Origin: Chryseobacterium sp. CY350
Lineage (GTDB): Bacteria > Bacteroidota > Bacteroidia > Flavobacteriales > Weeksellaceae
Assembly (NCBI RefSeq): GCF_027945075.1
Contig: NZ_CP116034.1
Location: 2,790,001 to 2,854,000 of the forward strand
Direction of reading: 5' to 3'
DNA: 64,000 nucleotides
Notes under the pieces: model-generated
Databases searched by the model: none
What the model was told of the DNA's origin: nothing
The model's input: only the letters and a program-made list of their open reading frames with translations
Shown here: positions 1-8,293 of the stretch, one piece after another
Layout of the letters: the number at the start of each line of letters is the position of its first letter
Numbering within the stretch: the stretch's first letter is position 1
Program-made: the position numbers and the translations under genes

Positions 1-420
1 ATTTGTTTATTTATTGTAATGATCATTTATAGTAATAAAATTGAAGCAGAAAATACTGAAAAAAGAGACCGCGTTTTAAATAATGACGTCCAATTTAAAG
101 GTTATGTAGTTGATTTTAGAACTTCAAACAATCATGCTTTTGGGCTTATCAGATTAAAATTAACAGAAAGTTCTGTAAACACATTTAATGATAGTCTTAC
201 AACAGGTATTTATCCATACAGAATTAATGGCGATATTGCAGAAATATACACTACAATATCAGATGGTCTTGACTATAATGATACTATAAGCGTGAATTCA
301 AAATCTCATGAAATTGAATTTAATGAAACAAAAAATCATAAAAAGTTTGTTTCTGAGCTATATGTAATCGAAGACTTTGACAATATAAAATTTGTAAAGA
401 AGAAAACTGAATTTCAATAA
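1..420 (+). CDS. Hypothetical membrane-anchored or secreted protein, 5' partial
   Basis: The reading frame is open from the left edge of the window to the stop at 420. An in-frame ATG lies at 19, but the codons before it also read through as a short hydrophobic stretch (ICLFIV). The stretch from the edge into MIIYSN looks like the end of a signal or anchor segment, so the true start is probably upstream of the window. The soluble part is about 125 residues, polar and rich in Asn, Asp and Lys. I recognise no family. It is followed directly by a hairpin at 424-450 shared with the convergent pepT gene. Function unknown. Confidence 0.6.
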   Translation: MCLFIVMIIYSNKIEAENTEKRDRVLNNDVQFKGYVVDFRTSNNHAFGLIRLKLTESSVNTFNDSLTTGIYPYRINGDIAEIYTTISDGLDYNDTISVNSKSHEIEFNETKNHKKFVSELYVIEDFDNIKFVKKKTEFQ

Positions 421-423
421 AAA

Positions 424-450
424 AATCCAGCTCATTTTTTGAGCTGGATT
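424..450 (-). terminator. Rho-independent terminator of pepT, probably bidirectional
   Basis: An 11-bp perfect stem (AATCCAGCTCA paired with TGAGCTGGATT, loop of five T) lies between the convergent partial gene and pepT. On the minus strand it is followed by a run of U residues (A tract at 418-425), so it fits best as the pepT terminator. Confidence 0.85.
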
Positions 451-470
451 CAATTTTATATGAAAAACTA

Positions 471-1718
471 TTAAGCTTTCACAATATTCACAATCACTTC
501 CAAAGCCTTTTCCATACTTTCCAAAGCAACATATTCGTAAGGTCCATGGAAGTTCATTCCGCCGGCAAAAATATTCGGACAAGGTAATCCCATATAAGAC
601 AATTGCGCTCCGTCTGTTCCGCCTCTGATGGCTTTGATTTTTGGCTCTATTCCTGCTTGTTTCATGGCTTTTGCAGCAAGATCAATGATGTGCATTTTGC
701 CTTCAAACTGCTGTTTCATGTTGCGGTATTGTTCTTTAATCTCCACTTCAGCGGTTTTTTCTCCGTGTTTTTGATTAAATTCAGCTACTTTTTCTTCCAT
801 GAATTTTTTTCGTGCCTCAAATTTCTCTTCGTCATGATCACGGATAATGTATTGAAGTTTAGCCTCAGAAATATCAGCAGTAATATCCATTAAATGATAA
901 AATCCGTCAAAACCTTTTGTGGTAGAGGGGGTTTCGTTAGCTGGTAAAGACTGAATAAATTCTGCAGCCAGAAGACTTGCATTCACCATTTTTCCGAAAG
1001 CATAACCGGGATGTACACTCAATCCGTGGATTTTTACCACGGCTCCTGCTGCGTTGAAGTTTTCGTATTCCAATTCACCGACTTCACTTCCGTCCATTGT
1101 GTAAGCGAATTCAGCCCCGAATTTAGCAACGTCAAATTTGTGCGCACCTCTTCCGATTTCTTCATCCGGAGTGAAACCAAGTGCCATTCTTCCGTGTTTG
1201 ATTTCAGGATGAGCAATTAAGTATTCTGCTGCGGTTACAATTTCGGCACAACCGGATTTATCATCAGCTCCGAGAAGGGTATTTCCGTCAGTTGTAATTA
1301 AGGTCTGACCGATATGTTTTTTTAAGCTTTCAAATTTTGAAGGAGAAAGTGTAAAGTTTGTTTCTTTATTTAAAATTAAATCTTCTCCCTGATAATTTTC
1401 CCAAACCTGAGGTTTTACATTTTCACCGCTGAAATCCGGCGAAGTGTCGTAATGAGAAATAAATCCGATTGTTGGCTGACTGTCGTTTTCCAGATTTGAC
1501 GGAACGTAAGCCATGATGTAACCGTGTTCATCGATCGAGACATCTTCCAGACCAATCGTTTTCAGCTCTTCCACAATATAATTGGCAATGTCCCACTGTC
1601 TTTCTGTAGAAGGTGTCGACTCGCTCTCTGCGTCACTTGTTGAATATATTTTTACATAGCTGAGAAAGCGGTTCAGTAATTTTTCTCTCCACATTTCGTT
1701 GAATTCAATTGTACTCAT
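471..1718 (-). CDS. pepT: Peptidase T (tripeptide aminopeptidase)
   Basis: A 415-residue cytosolic M20 zinc aminopeptidase that removes the N-terminal residue from tripeptides. The M20 landmarks are visible: HYDTSPDFSG with metal ligands H89 and D91, GADDKSG near 150-156 with the bridging Asp, and TPDEEIGRG with the catalytic and ligand Glu pair at 186-187. The length matches bacterial PepT (about 408-415). It stands alone on the minus strand, with a strong terminator at 424-450 and a -7 box (TAACTTTG) just upstream of the ATG. The assignment is secure at family level. Confidence 0.95.
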   Translation of the reverse strand: MSTIEFNEMWREKLLNRFLSYVKIYSTSDAESESTPSTERQWDIANYIVEELKTIGLEDVSIDEHGYIMAYVPSNLENDSQPTIGFISHYDTSPDFSGENVKPQVWENYQGEDLILNKETNFTLSPSKFESLKKHIGQTLITTDGNTLLGADDKSGCAEIVTAAEYLIAHPEIKHGRMALGFTPDEEIGRGAHKFDVAKFGAEFAYTMDGSEVGELEYENFNAAGAVVKIHGLSVHPGYAFGKMVNASLLAAEFIQSLPANETPSTTKGFDGFYHLMDITADISEAKLQYIIRDHDEEKFEARKKFMEEKVAEFNQKHGEKTAEVEIKEQYRNMKQQFEGKMHIIDLAAKAMKQAGIEPKIKAIRGGTDGAQLSYMGLPCPNIFAGGMNFHGPYEYVALESMEKALEVIVNIVKA

Positions 1719-1737
1719 TAGATGTATAAAATTTTAA

Positions 1738-1745
1738 CAAAGTTA
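1738..1745 (-). promoter_or_regulatory. Candidate -7 promoter box of pepT
   Basis: The minus strand reads TAACTTTG, a full match to the Bacteroidota -7 consensus TAnnTTTG, 19 bp before the pepT start codon. No convincing TTG -33 element is present at the usual spacing, so this is a moderate call. Confidence 0.45.
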
Positions 1746-1819
1746 GCAAATTTGATGCTGTGAATAGGTTTTTTGTAATTGAATATGAGGTATTGAATTT
1801 ATAAATCAAATATAAATTA

Positions 1820-1846
1820 TTGGTTATCAAAAGAATCTTAGCTTTG
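1820..1846 (+). promoter_or_regulatory. Promoter of the HMG-CoA lyase gene
   Basis: TTG at 1820-1822 and TAGCTTTG at 1839-1846 match the flavobacterial -33 and -7 elements with a slightly short 16-bp spacer. Transcription would start near 1853, which rules out a TTG at 1849 as the start codon and supports the ATG at 1906. Confidence 0.5.
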
Positions 1847-1905
1847 TTTTGTACAAAGAACTAATTGTTTTAGTTTTATTATATTTGAGAAAATCAAAAG
1901 TGAAA

Positions 1906-2754
1906 ATGTTTCTTACAGAATGTCCTAGAGATGCCATGCAAGGTTGGGGAGAATTTATCCCGACTGCCAAAAAAATCGATTATATCAATTCGCTCATGGA
2001 TGTGGGATTTGATGTTTTAGATTGCCTGAGTTTTGTTTCTCCAAAAGCAATTCCTCAAATGGCTGATTCTGCTGAGGTTGCAGAGAATATCGATAAATCT
2101 TTATCAAACACCAAAGTTTCCGCAATCATCGGCAATTATAGAGGAGCCGAGAAAGCGCTAAAGCATCAGTCAGTAGATATTTTAGGTTTTCCATTCTCGA
2201 TTTCTGAAACTTTTCAGCACAGAAATACCAATAAAAATCAGGAAGAAGCCTTCAGCGATGTCGTAAAAATGCTTGAGCTGACGAAAAGTGAAGGTAAAGA
2301 ATTAAACATTTACTTCTCGATGGCATTTGGAAATCCGTACGGTGAATTTTGGAAATGGGAAGATGTAGATTTTTGGGCCAACCGTTTTTCTGAAATAGGA
2401 ATTAAAAACATTTTATTGTCTGATACTACGGGAGTTGCAACGACGGAAACGATTTCTGTTTTATTTGAAAAAATTCCTGCAAAATATCCGAGTATTGATT
2501 TCGGAGCGCATTTTCATAACCGATATGAAGAGTCTTATTCTAAATTAAAAATTGCTTATGATAAAGGCTGCCGTAGATTTGATTCTGCCATCAAAGGAAT
2601 TGGTGGTTGCCCGATGGCAAAAGATGATTTGGTAGGAAATATGCCGACCGAACAGGTAATCAATTTTATGAGTGTAGAAAAAGCGGAACATAAACTAAAT
2701 TTACTGAACTTCGAAAGTTCGTATAATAAGGCGAAAGATATTTTTCATTTTTAA
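1906..2754 (+). CDS. Hydroxymethylglutaryl-CoA lyase
   Basis: A 282-residue TIM-barrel lyase of the HMGL-like family, which splits HMG-CoA into acetoacetate and acetyl-CoA in leucine and ketone-body catabolism. Visible landmarks are ECPRDAMQ at 5-12, LSDTTG at 171-176, the metal-binding HFHN at 202-205 and the cysteine loop GIGGCPMAKDD with C235 as the likely active-site Cys. The frame is open back to a TTG at 1849, but that codon sits at the predicted transcription start and the family normally begins close to the ECPRD motif, so ATG 1906 is chosen. The paralogue citramalate/isopropylmalate synthase is excluded by length and by the GGCP loop. Confidence 0.9.
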   Translation: MFLTECPRDAMQGWGEFIPTAKKIDYINSLMDVGFDVLDCLSFVSPKAIPQMADSAEVAENIDKSLSNTKVSAIIGNYRGAEKALKHQSVDILGFPFSISETFQHRNTNKNQEEAFSDVVKMLELTKSEGKELNIYFSMAFGNPYGEFWKWEDVDFWANRFSEIGIKNILLSDTTGVATTETISVLFEKIPAKYPSIDFGAHFHNRYEESYSKLKIAYDKGCRRFDSAIKGIGGCPMAKDDLVGNMPTEQVINFMSVEKAEHKLNLLNFESSYNKAKDIFHF

Positions 2755-2809
2755 AATTAGAATTTATTTACGAATTACTACGCTTATATAATTAATAGAT
2801 TTTATACAA

Positions 2810-3568
2810 ATGGATAAGGATTTACAAAAACAGATTGAGTTGCATTCTGCTGGCGCAATTGTGAGGCATCAATCTACATTTGAGAAATTAATATCACATA
2901 AAAATAAGTCAGAATTAAGTAGTGATTTTGTTGAAAAGTGGGTGAATCCTTTTTACATGTCAATTGGACACTATTCTGATGAAAGTTGGATAGAAAACGT
3001 AATTAATATTTCAAATGAAATTACAGAGGAAATCACTTTAAATTTACTTGGTGATTTTAATTGGAGAACAAGGCTTGTTGGAGCATATTTTTCTGCGGTT
3101 AAAAATTATCAGAATCAAATAGACATTATTGGTACACATTTTCTAAAAAGTGAAGTATGTTGCGTTGGACACATTTATTCACTAATTTTGGCCTTTTACA
3201 ATAGCGAAAAAACAAATGAATATTTACATTCATATCTAAAATATTATGTGAAGAAACCAGAATTGTATTTTGACCAAGAGGCTGTCTTAGAATCTATAGT
3301 TTATCTAGATAAAATAAATGGAACAAATTTTTATTCTGAATATAGTCAAAGCTGGGAAGATTTAAATATAAGAAGAAATAAGATTAAAATTGATGGTGCT
3401 TTTGAAATTTCAAAGTTTATTGAAAAAGAGCAAGGGAAAAACGAAGCAGACAAGTATTTAAATGTAATTCTATCAAGTAATAATTCTTATAAAAAACAAT
3501 TTAAAACTGATTTTATCGAAAAACAAATTGAAATTCTTAAAGACTTACAATCTCTGTGTAGCAATTAA
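2810..3568 (+). CDS. DUF6000 family protein
   Basis: A 252-residue soluble protein without signal peptide. The central part (FVEKWVNPFYM near 40-50, then LLGDFNWRTRLVGAYF, then KSEVCCVGHIYSLILAF and FDQEAVLESIVYLDK) matches what I know of DUF6000, a helical family of unknown function found scattered in Bacteroidota. The codon use looks more AT-rich and Lys/Asn-rich than the flanking metabolic genes, which fits an accessory gene. It starts 55 bp after the HMG-CoA lyase and ends 14 bp before the OsmC gene. It might be an immunity or defence-associated protein, but nothing here shows that. Confidence 0.7.
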   Translation: MDKDLQKQIELHSAGAIVRHQSTFEKLISHKNKSELSSDFVEKWVNPFYMSIGHYSDESWIENVINISNEITEEITLNLLGDFNWRTRLVGAYFSAVKNYQNQIDIIGTHFLKSEVCCVGHIYSLILAFYNSEKTNEYLHSYLKYYVKKPELYFDQEAVLESIVYLDKINGTNFYSEYSQSWEDLNIRRNKIKIDGAFEISKFIEKEQGKNEADKYLNVILSSNNSYKKQFKTDFIEKQIEILKDLQSLCSN

Positions 3569-3582
3569 AAATAATTAAAATT

Positions 3583-3984
3583 ATGACATCAAAAATAACA
3601 TACCTCGGCGCACTAAGATGTTCAGCAGAACATTTACAGTCAGGAACCATCATCGAAACTGATGCGCCAACCGACAACCACGGTAAAGGTGAGAAGTTTT
3701 CACCAACCGATCTTTGTGCAACTTCTTTGGCAGAATGTGCGCTGACAACCATCGCTATTTTGGGAAAAGACAAAAAGATCAATATCGACGGAGCTTACTG
3801 TACACTTCAGAAAATTATGAAGACAGAGCCAAGAAGAATTGGTGAAATTGTCTGCAATTTTGTTTTTTCAGATAGCTATTCAGATAAAGAAAAAGTTTTT
3901 ATAGAAGAAACGGCACACAATTGTCCGGTTGCGAAAAGCCTTCATCCGGAATTAGTACAGACCATGATTTTCATTTATCAATAA
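3583..3984 (+). CDS. OsmC family protein
   Basis: A 133-residue OsmC/YhfA-type protein. This fold forms dimers and often reduces organic hydroperoxides with two cysteines. The expected pair is present: C52 in the helix segment SPTDLCATSLAEC and C114 in NCPVAKSLHPE. An extra Cys (C45) lies one helical turn or so before C52. Length and the short N-terminus fit the YhfA-like subgroup, whose substrate is not established, rather than Ohr. An intrinsic terminator follows within 10 bp. Confidence 0.85.
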   Translation: MTSKITYLGALRCSAEHLQSGTIIETDAPTDNHGKGEKFSPTDLCATSLAECALTTIAILGKDKKINIDGAYCTLQKIMKTEPRRIGEIVCNFVFSDSYSDKEKVFIEETAHNCPVAKSLHPELVQTMIFIYQ

Positions 3985-3990
3985 GTACAG

Positions 3991-4018
3991 CCGCAGAAAT
4001 TTCTGCGGTTTTTTCTTT
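3991..4018 (+). terminator. Intrinsic terminator after the OsmC gene
   Basis: The 9-bp perfect palindrome CCGCAGAAATTTCTGCGG at 3991-4008 is followed by TTTTTTCTTTG. It starts seven bases after the stop codon of the OsmC gene. Confidence 0.85.
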
Positions 4019-4072
4019 GTAGATTTTGAATCATAAAAAATTATTATTAAATTTTAAATCATCATTCAAAAA

Positions 4073-4909
4073 ATGTCTCCAATCATTTTTGTTGCCGAAT
4101 TAAAAAGTCTTAATGCTGAAAAGTTAATCATTCTTGATGCGCGAGCCGGAAAAGATGCTTATCAAAATCATCTAAATAAACACATCAAAGGAGCAAGGTT
4201 TGTAGATTTAGACAAAGATTTAGCAGAAATTGGCGTAGATGCCGCTTTTGGAGGAAGACATCCGCTTCCAAGTATTGAAAAGTTTGGTAAAACAATTTCC
4301 TTTTTAGGTATTTCAGAAAATTCTCATATTGTTATTTATGATGATAAAAACGGAGCCAATGCCGCAGTAAGAGCTTGGTGGATGATGAAAGCTTTTGGAA
4401 TTAAAAATGTGCAGGTTTTAAATGGTGGTTTTCAGGAAGCAGAAAAAGAAGGACTAGAATTTTCATCGGGCGAAGAAAGTTTTGATAAAACTGAAATCAT
4501 TAACAGAAGAGCATGGCTTCTTCCAATTTCTAAGTTGGAAGATGTTGAAAATGAATTGATAAAAGATTCTGTAACGGTGATCGACGTACGAGATTCTTAT
4601 CGATATAAAGGAGAGTCTGAGCCAATTGATTTAGTTGCGGGACATATTCCGGGAGCAATCAATATTCCCTTCTACGAAAATTTAGATGAGAATGGATATT
4701 TCCTCAAACCTGAAATTTTAAAAGATAAATATTTAAAATTACTACAAAACAAATCTAAAAGATTAATCATTCACTGTGGTTCCGGAGTTACTGCGTGTCA
4801 TACAATTCTGGCTCTTGATTATGCCGGTTTTGAAATTCCGAATCTGTATGTGGGTTCGTGGAGCGAATGGAGCAGAAGAGAAGGAAAAGAAATTGCGAAA
4901 GATTTTTAA
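4073..4909 (+). CDS. sseA: 3-mercaptopyruvate sulfurtransferase (tandem rhodanese)
   Basis: A 278-residue protein with two rhodanese domains (about 5-125 and 150-275). It moves sulfur from 3-mercaptopyruvate or thiosulfate to a thiol acceptor. The C-terminal domain carries the active-site loop CGSGVTA with C235; the GVTA ending is typical of mercaptopyruvate sulfurtransferases rather than thiosulfate-specific rhodaneses. The N-terminal domain has DDKNGANAA where the Cys loop would be and is thus the usual inactive copy. Also visible are the N-terminal signature LDAR and the GHIPGAINIPF motif. No signal peptide is seen, so it is cytosolic. It stands alone. Confidence 0.9.
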   Translation: MSPIIFVAELKSLNAEKLIILDARAGKDAYQNHLNKHIKGARFVDLDKDLAEIGVDAAFGGRHPLPSIEKFGKTISFLGISENSHIVIYDDKNGANAAVRAWWMMKAFGIKNVQVLNGGFQEAEKEGLEFSSGEESFDKTEIINRRAWLLPISKLEDVENELIKDSVTVIDVRDSYRYKGESEPIDLVAGHIPGAINIPFYENLDENGYFLKPEILKDKYLKLLQNKSKRLIIHCGSGVTACHTILALDYAGFEIPNLYVGSWSEWSRREGKEIAKDF

Positions 4910-4997
4910 ATACAGGTAATACTGTAATCTTAAGATGAAATCAAACTTAATATTCTTATCAATTTAATGAACTTAATGGTTCAAAATTAATTTTAAA

Positions 4998-5026
4998 CAA
5001 AAAAAAGCTGCCAAAAATTTGACAGC
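4998..5026 (-). terminator. Terminator of the csaA-exonuclease-DUF59 operon
   Basis: The minus strand reads GCTGTCAAATTTTTGGCAGC, a nine-pair stem with one G-U wobble, followed by eight U residues (A tract 4999-5006). It lies 24 bp after the last gene of the operon. Confidence 0.8.
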
Positions 5027-5049
5027 CTCATTTATTTTAAAAGGAAATT

Positions 5050-5376
5050 TTAGAGCATTCCCAGCTCAAATTTTGCCTCTTCACTCATCATATCTTTGTT
5101 CCAGGTTGGTTCAAAAGTAAGCTCAAGATCTACTTCCTTCACATTTTCCACCTGTTTCACTTTGTCTTTTACCTCTTGTGGAAGACTTTCCGCAACGGGA
5201 CAATTCGGACTCGTTAACGTCATGACGATTTTCACATCGGCTTCTTCCGAAATCTGAACGTCATAAATCAATCCTAATTCGTAAATATCCACAGGGATTT
5301 CTGGGTCGTAAACGGTTTTCAGTACTCTTATAATTTCTTCACCAATGTCGGCGATTTGATCGTCTGTAAAGTTCAT
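5050..5376 (-). CDS. DUF59/MIP18 iron-sulfur assembly factor (SufT-like)
   Basis: A 108-residue single-domain MIP18 (DUF59) protein. Relatives include the C-terminal domain of SufT, PaaD and human CIAO2, which help insert Fe-S clusters. The family landmarks DPEIPVDIYELGLIYDV at 24-40 and the conserved cysteine in LTSPNCPVAESLP (C59) are present. In many Bacteroidota this gene is next to sufE or in the suf cluster; here it is the last gene of a minus-strand operon, four bases after the exonuclease gene and far from the suf genes at 32-37 kb. A role in Fe-S maturation is inferred from the family. Confidence 0.85.
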   Translation of the reverse strand: MNFTDDQIADIGEEIIRVLKTVYDPEIPVDIYELGLIYDVQISEEADVKIVMTLTSPNCPVAESLPQEVKDKVKQVENVKEVDLELTFEPTWNKDMMSEEAKFELGML

Positions 5377-5379
5377 TTG

Positions 5380-6081
5380 TTAATCTAAATTGATATTTCT
5401 CTGCAATAAATCTTCCTGACGCATACGTCGGAAAATGTTTGCCAAAGTTAAGACATCTTTTTCACAATAGTCAACTATTCGCTGCAAGTCTTTTTCTATG
5501 TAGTAGATTGATGAAACCATTGAGCCGTCGATGTCGTCTTTCGGCGTTGGGATCCCGAAAACATGAGCCAATAATTCTAGAGAAATGAAACTTTTATAAT
5601 CTCCGAATTTCCACAATTCCATTGTGTCGAGATGTGGGATTTCCCAAGGCTTCTTTCCGTACATTTGAAATGGTGTTGGAGGCTGCATTCCGTTAATCAG
5701 AAAACGTCTTGCAATCCACGGAAAGTCGAATTCTTTTCCATTGTGGGCACAGAGAATAACATCTCGAAGTCTAGGGCTGTTGAACAATTCACCAAATTCC
5801 TTCAAAATCTTCTTCTCATCATCGCCAGCGAAGCTTTTTATTCGTAAAGTTTCATTCTTTTCAAGCATTCCTATCGTGATGCAGATGATTTTTCCAAATT
5901 CTGCCATAATTCCGGCTCTTTCGTAGAAATCTTCTGGCGAAATTTCATCTTTTCGCTGAAATTTTGTTTTTTTATCCCAAAGTTTCTGTTCAGTTTCAGA
6001 GAGCTCTTCCCATGAACCAGAGTTCGGAACCGTCTCAATATCAAGGAATAAAACTTTTTCTAAAGAAATATTTTGTATCAT
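5380..6081 (-). CDS. PolB-like 3'-5' exonuclease, DEDDy type
   Basis: A 233-residue ribonuclease-H-fold exonuclease. All DEDDy acidic residues can be placed: D14 and E16 in FLDIETVP, D119 in HNGKEFDFPW, and Y205 plus D209 in DYCEKDVLTLA. This matches the stand-alone predicted 3'-5' exonuclease family related to the proofreading domain of PolB, with no polymerase domain attached. It is likely cytosolic and acts on DNA or RNA ends; the substrate is not known. It sits between a CsaA-like gene (24 bp upstream) and the DUF59 gene (4 bp downstream). Confidence 0.85.
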   Translation of the reverse strand: MIQNISLEKVLFLDIETVPNSGSWEELSETEQKLWDKKTKFQRKDEISPEDFYERAGIMAEFGKIICITIGMLEKNETLRIKSFAGDDEKKILKEFGELFNSPRLRDVILCAHNGKEFDFPWIARRFLINGMQPPTPFQMYGKKPWEIPHLDTMELWKFGDYKSFISLELLAHVFGIPTPKDDIDGSMVSSIYYIEKDLQRIVDYCEKDVLTLANIFRRMRQEDLLQRNINLD

Positions 6082-6104
6082 TTGTATTTGAATTTTTTAA
6101 TTAG

Positions 6105-6452
6105 TTATCCAACCTGCATTCCGTTTTTTGTGGGTAGAGAAGGTGATAAAATGATAACATCTTTTGGATCGTCACCATAAATGCCCAAGACGAGGCATTC
6201 GCTGAAAAAATTGGCGATTTGTTTTTTGGGAAAATTCACGACGGCTACAATTTGTTTTCCGATTAATTCTTCTTTTTTATAGAGCGTTGTAATCTGAGCA
6301 GATGATTTTTTAATTCCTAAATCTCCAAAATCAATTTCCAGCTGATAGAAAGGATTTTTTGCTTTTTCAAAATCATTCACGGAAATAATTGTTCCGGATC
6401 TGACGTCAATTTTTTCAAAATCAGTCCACGATATTTCTGGTTTTATGTTCAT
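6105..6452 (-). CDS. CsaA-like tRNA-binding domain protein
   Basis: A 115-residue protein made only of the tRNA-binding OB fold seen in CsaA, the MetRS C-terminus and Arc1p. The signature FEKIDVRSGTIISVNDFEKAKNPFYQLEIDFG at 13-44 (given as range only in parts) and VVNFPKKQIANFFSECLVLG near 71-90 are typical. CsaA is reported to have chaperone or export-related activity in Bacillus; in this clade the role is unproven. It is the first gene of a three-gene minus-strand operon. Confidence 0.85.
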   Translation of the reverse strand: MNIKPEISWTDFEKIDVRSGTIISVNDFEKAKNPFYQLEIDFGDLGIKKSSAQITTLYKKEELIGKQIVAVVNFPKKQIANFFSECLVLGIYGDDPKDVIILSPSLPTKNGMQVG

Positions 6453-6577
6453 ATTATTTCTGAATTATTTAAAAACAAAAATTCTTTTAAACAAAAGTAT
6501 TAAAAATTAGAAAAAATCAATCAATATACGTTGCAATACCATTGATTTTATTTATTTTTACACAAAACACAAGCAAA

Positions 6578-8113
6578 ATGCTGATTAAAATATACGGAAG
6601 CGCCATCTTCGGTGTTTCTGCACAAACAATTACCATTGAAGTAAATATTGATACTGGTGGTATTGGTTATCATCTTGTAGGTCTTCCCGATAATGCGATT
6701 AAAGAAAGCAGTTACAGAATATCTGCAGCTTTGAAAAATGTGGGCTTCAAAATTCCCGGAAAAAAAATTACCATCAATATGGCTCCTGCAGATCTCAGGA
6801 AAGAAGGCGCAGCTTACGATCTGAGCATCGCAATGGGGATTTTAGTGGCTTCAGATCAGATCGTTGCAGATAATATTCAGGATTACATCATCATGGGCGA
6901 GCTTTCTCTGGATGGAAGTCTGCATCCGATAAGAGGCGTTCTGCCGATTGCTATCCAAGCACGAGAAGAAGGTTTTAAAGGAATTATTTTACCTAAACAA
7001 AACACGAGAGAAGCCGCGATTGTCAATAATCTTGATGTTTATGGTGTTGAAAATATCAAAGAAGTTATCGACTTTTTTAATGAAGGAAAACCTCTTGAGA
7101 AAGTAGTTTTAGATACCCGAAAAGAATTTCAGGATAAGATCAATAGTTTTCCGTTTGATTTTTCTGAAGTGAAAGGCCAGGAAACCGCCAAACGAGCAAT
7201 GGAAGTTGCAGCAGCAGGCGGACATAATATTATTCTCATCGGGCCACCCGGAAGTGGAAAAACGATGTTGGCAAAACGTGTTCCCAGTATTTTGCCGCCT
7301 CTTACTTTAAAGGAAGCATTAGAAACCACAAAAATACATTCTGTTGCCGGAAAAATGGGAACAGAAACTTCGCTCATGACGGTTCGTCCTTTCCGTTCAC
7401 CTCATCATACCATTTCAGACGTTGCACTTGTAGGCGGTGGAAGTTATCCTCAACCGGGAGAAATTTCACTGGCGCATAACGGAGTTTTATTTCTTGACGA
7501 AATGCCGGAGTTTAAGAGAACGGTTCTTGAAGTGATGCGGCAGCCTTTGGAAGATCGTGAAGTGACGATTTCCAGAGCGAGGTTTACCGTGAATTATCCT
7601 TCGAGTTTTATGCTAGTTGCTTCAATGAATCCCAGCCCAAGTGGATATTTTCCTGATGATCCGAATAATACTTCTTCTGTTTTTGAGATGCAGCGCTATA
7701 TGAATAAACTGTCGGGACCACTTTTAGACCGAATTGATATTCATGTAGAAGTACAGAAAGTTGAGTTTGAGCAATTAGCCGAAAAAAGAAAAGGTGAAAA
7801 AAGTGAAGACATCAGAAAACGTGTTTTGATTGCCCGTGAGATTCAGAACGAACGATATAAAGATCTGTCAATCAGTTATAATGCTCAAATTGGTTCGCGA
7901 GAATTAGAAAAGTTTTGCGAATTAGATGATGCTTCATTTAACCTCATCAAATTGGCAATGGAAAAACTGAATCTTTCTGCAAGAGCTTACGACAGGATTC
8001 TAAAAGTAGCCAGAACAATTGCTGATCTTGAAGAATCTGAAAATATTTTGTCACATCATATTTCTGAAGCGATACAGTACAGAAGTTTGGATCGTGAGTT
8101 TTGGAATGTGTAA
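6578..8113 (+). CDS. comM: ComM/YifB family Mg-chelatase-like AAA+ ATPase
   Basis: A 511-residue protein with an N-terminal Lon-like/ChlI domain (1-180), an AAA+ core with Walker A GPPGSGKT at 222-229 and Walker B FLDE ending at 307-308, and the C-terminal Mg-chelatase lid. ComM is a hexameric helicase that helps branch migration of integrated DNA during natural transformation. The start ATG at 6578 is chosen because the family begins MLxKxYxSAxxG; a 12-codon upstream extension from 6542 has no such match. dprA, another transformation gene, lies at 28973-30082, but the two are not linked. Confidence 0.9.
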   Translation: MLIKIYGSAIFGVSAQTITIEVNIDTGGIGYHLVGLPDNAIKESSYRISAALKNVGFKIPGKKITINMAPADLRKEGAAYDLSIAMGILVASDQIVADNIQDYIIMGELSLDGSLHPIRGVLPIAIQAREEGFKGIILPKQNTREAAIVNNLDVYGVENIKEVIDFFNEGKPLEKVVLDTRKEFQDKINSFPFDFSEVKGQETAKRAMEVAAAGGHNIILIGPPGSGKTMLAKRVPSILPPLTLKEALETTKIHSVAGKMGTETSLMTVRPFRSPHHTISDVALVGGGSYPQPGEISLAHNGVLFLDEMPEFKRTVLEVMRQPLEDREVTISRARFTVNYPSSFMLVASMNPSPSGYFPDDPNNTSSVFEMQRYMNKLSGPLLDRIDIHVEVQKVEFEQLAEKRKGEKSEDIRKRVLIAREIQNERYKDLSISYNAQIGSRELEKFCELDDASFNLIKLAMEKLNLSARAYDRILKVARTIADLEESENILSHHISEAIQYRSLDREFWNV

Positions 8114-8231
8114 AAATGTAGCTAAACTTAAAGAAAAAGGAAATTCTACAAAGGCAGCATTCGTCTTTCCGTTTTGTTGGATGATTGCTTTAATTTTGAT
8201 CTCTTTTGGTTTTATTTTAATTAAAAAGTGA
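8106..8231 (+). CDS. Possible small single-span membrane protein overlapping comM
   Basis: An ATG at 8106 opens a 41-codon frame that overlaps the comM stop by eight bases. It encodes a basic start (KNVAKLKEKG), then one strongly hydrophobic segment (about residues 22-38), and ends ILIKK, the layout of a small membrane protein. It lies before a shared terminator. There is no clear ribosome binding site and no known family, so it could be chance. Conservation in related genomes would decide. Confidence 0.3.
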   Translation: MCKNVAKLKEKGNSTKAAFVFPFCWMIALILISFGFILIKK

Positions 8232-8242
8232 TCAGCAAAAAC

Positions 8243-8272
8243 AAAAAAACCGTGAAATAAATTCCACGGTTT
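8243..8272 (-). terminator. Bidirectional terminator between comM and the S46 peptidase gene
   Basis: The stem AAACCGTG (8247-8254) pairs with CACGGTTT (8265-8272). On the minus strand it runs into seven U residues, so it terminates the peptidase gene well; on the plus strand the T tract is short. Confidence 0.75.
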
Positions 8273-8293
8273 TCAAATATAATTTAAAAAAAA

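Noticed and set aside
1849..1905. Upstream TTG-started extension of the HMG-CoA lyase
   Set aside because: It overlaps the predicted transcription start after TAGCTTTG and adds residues not expected before the ECPRDAMQ motif.
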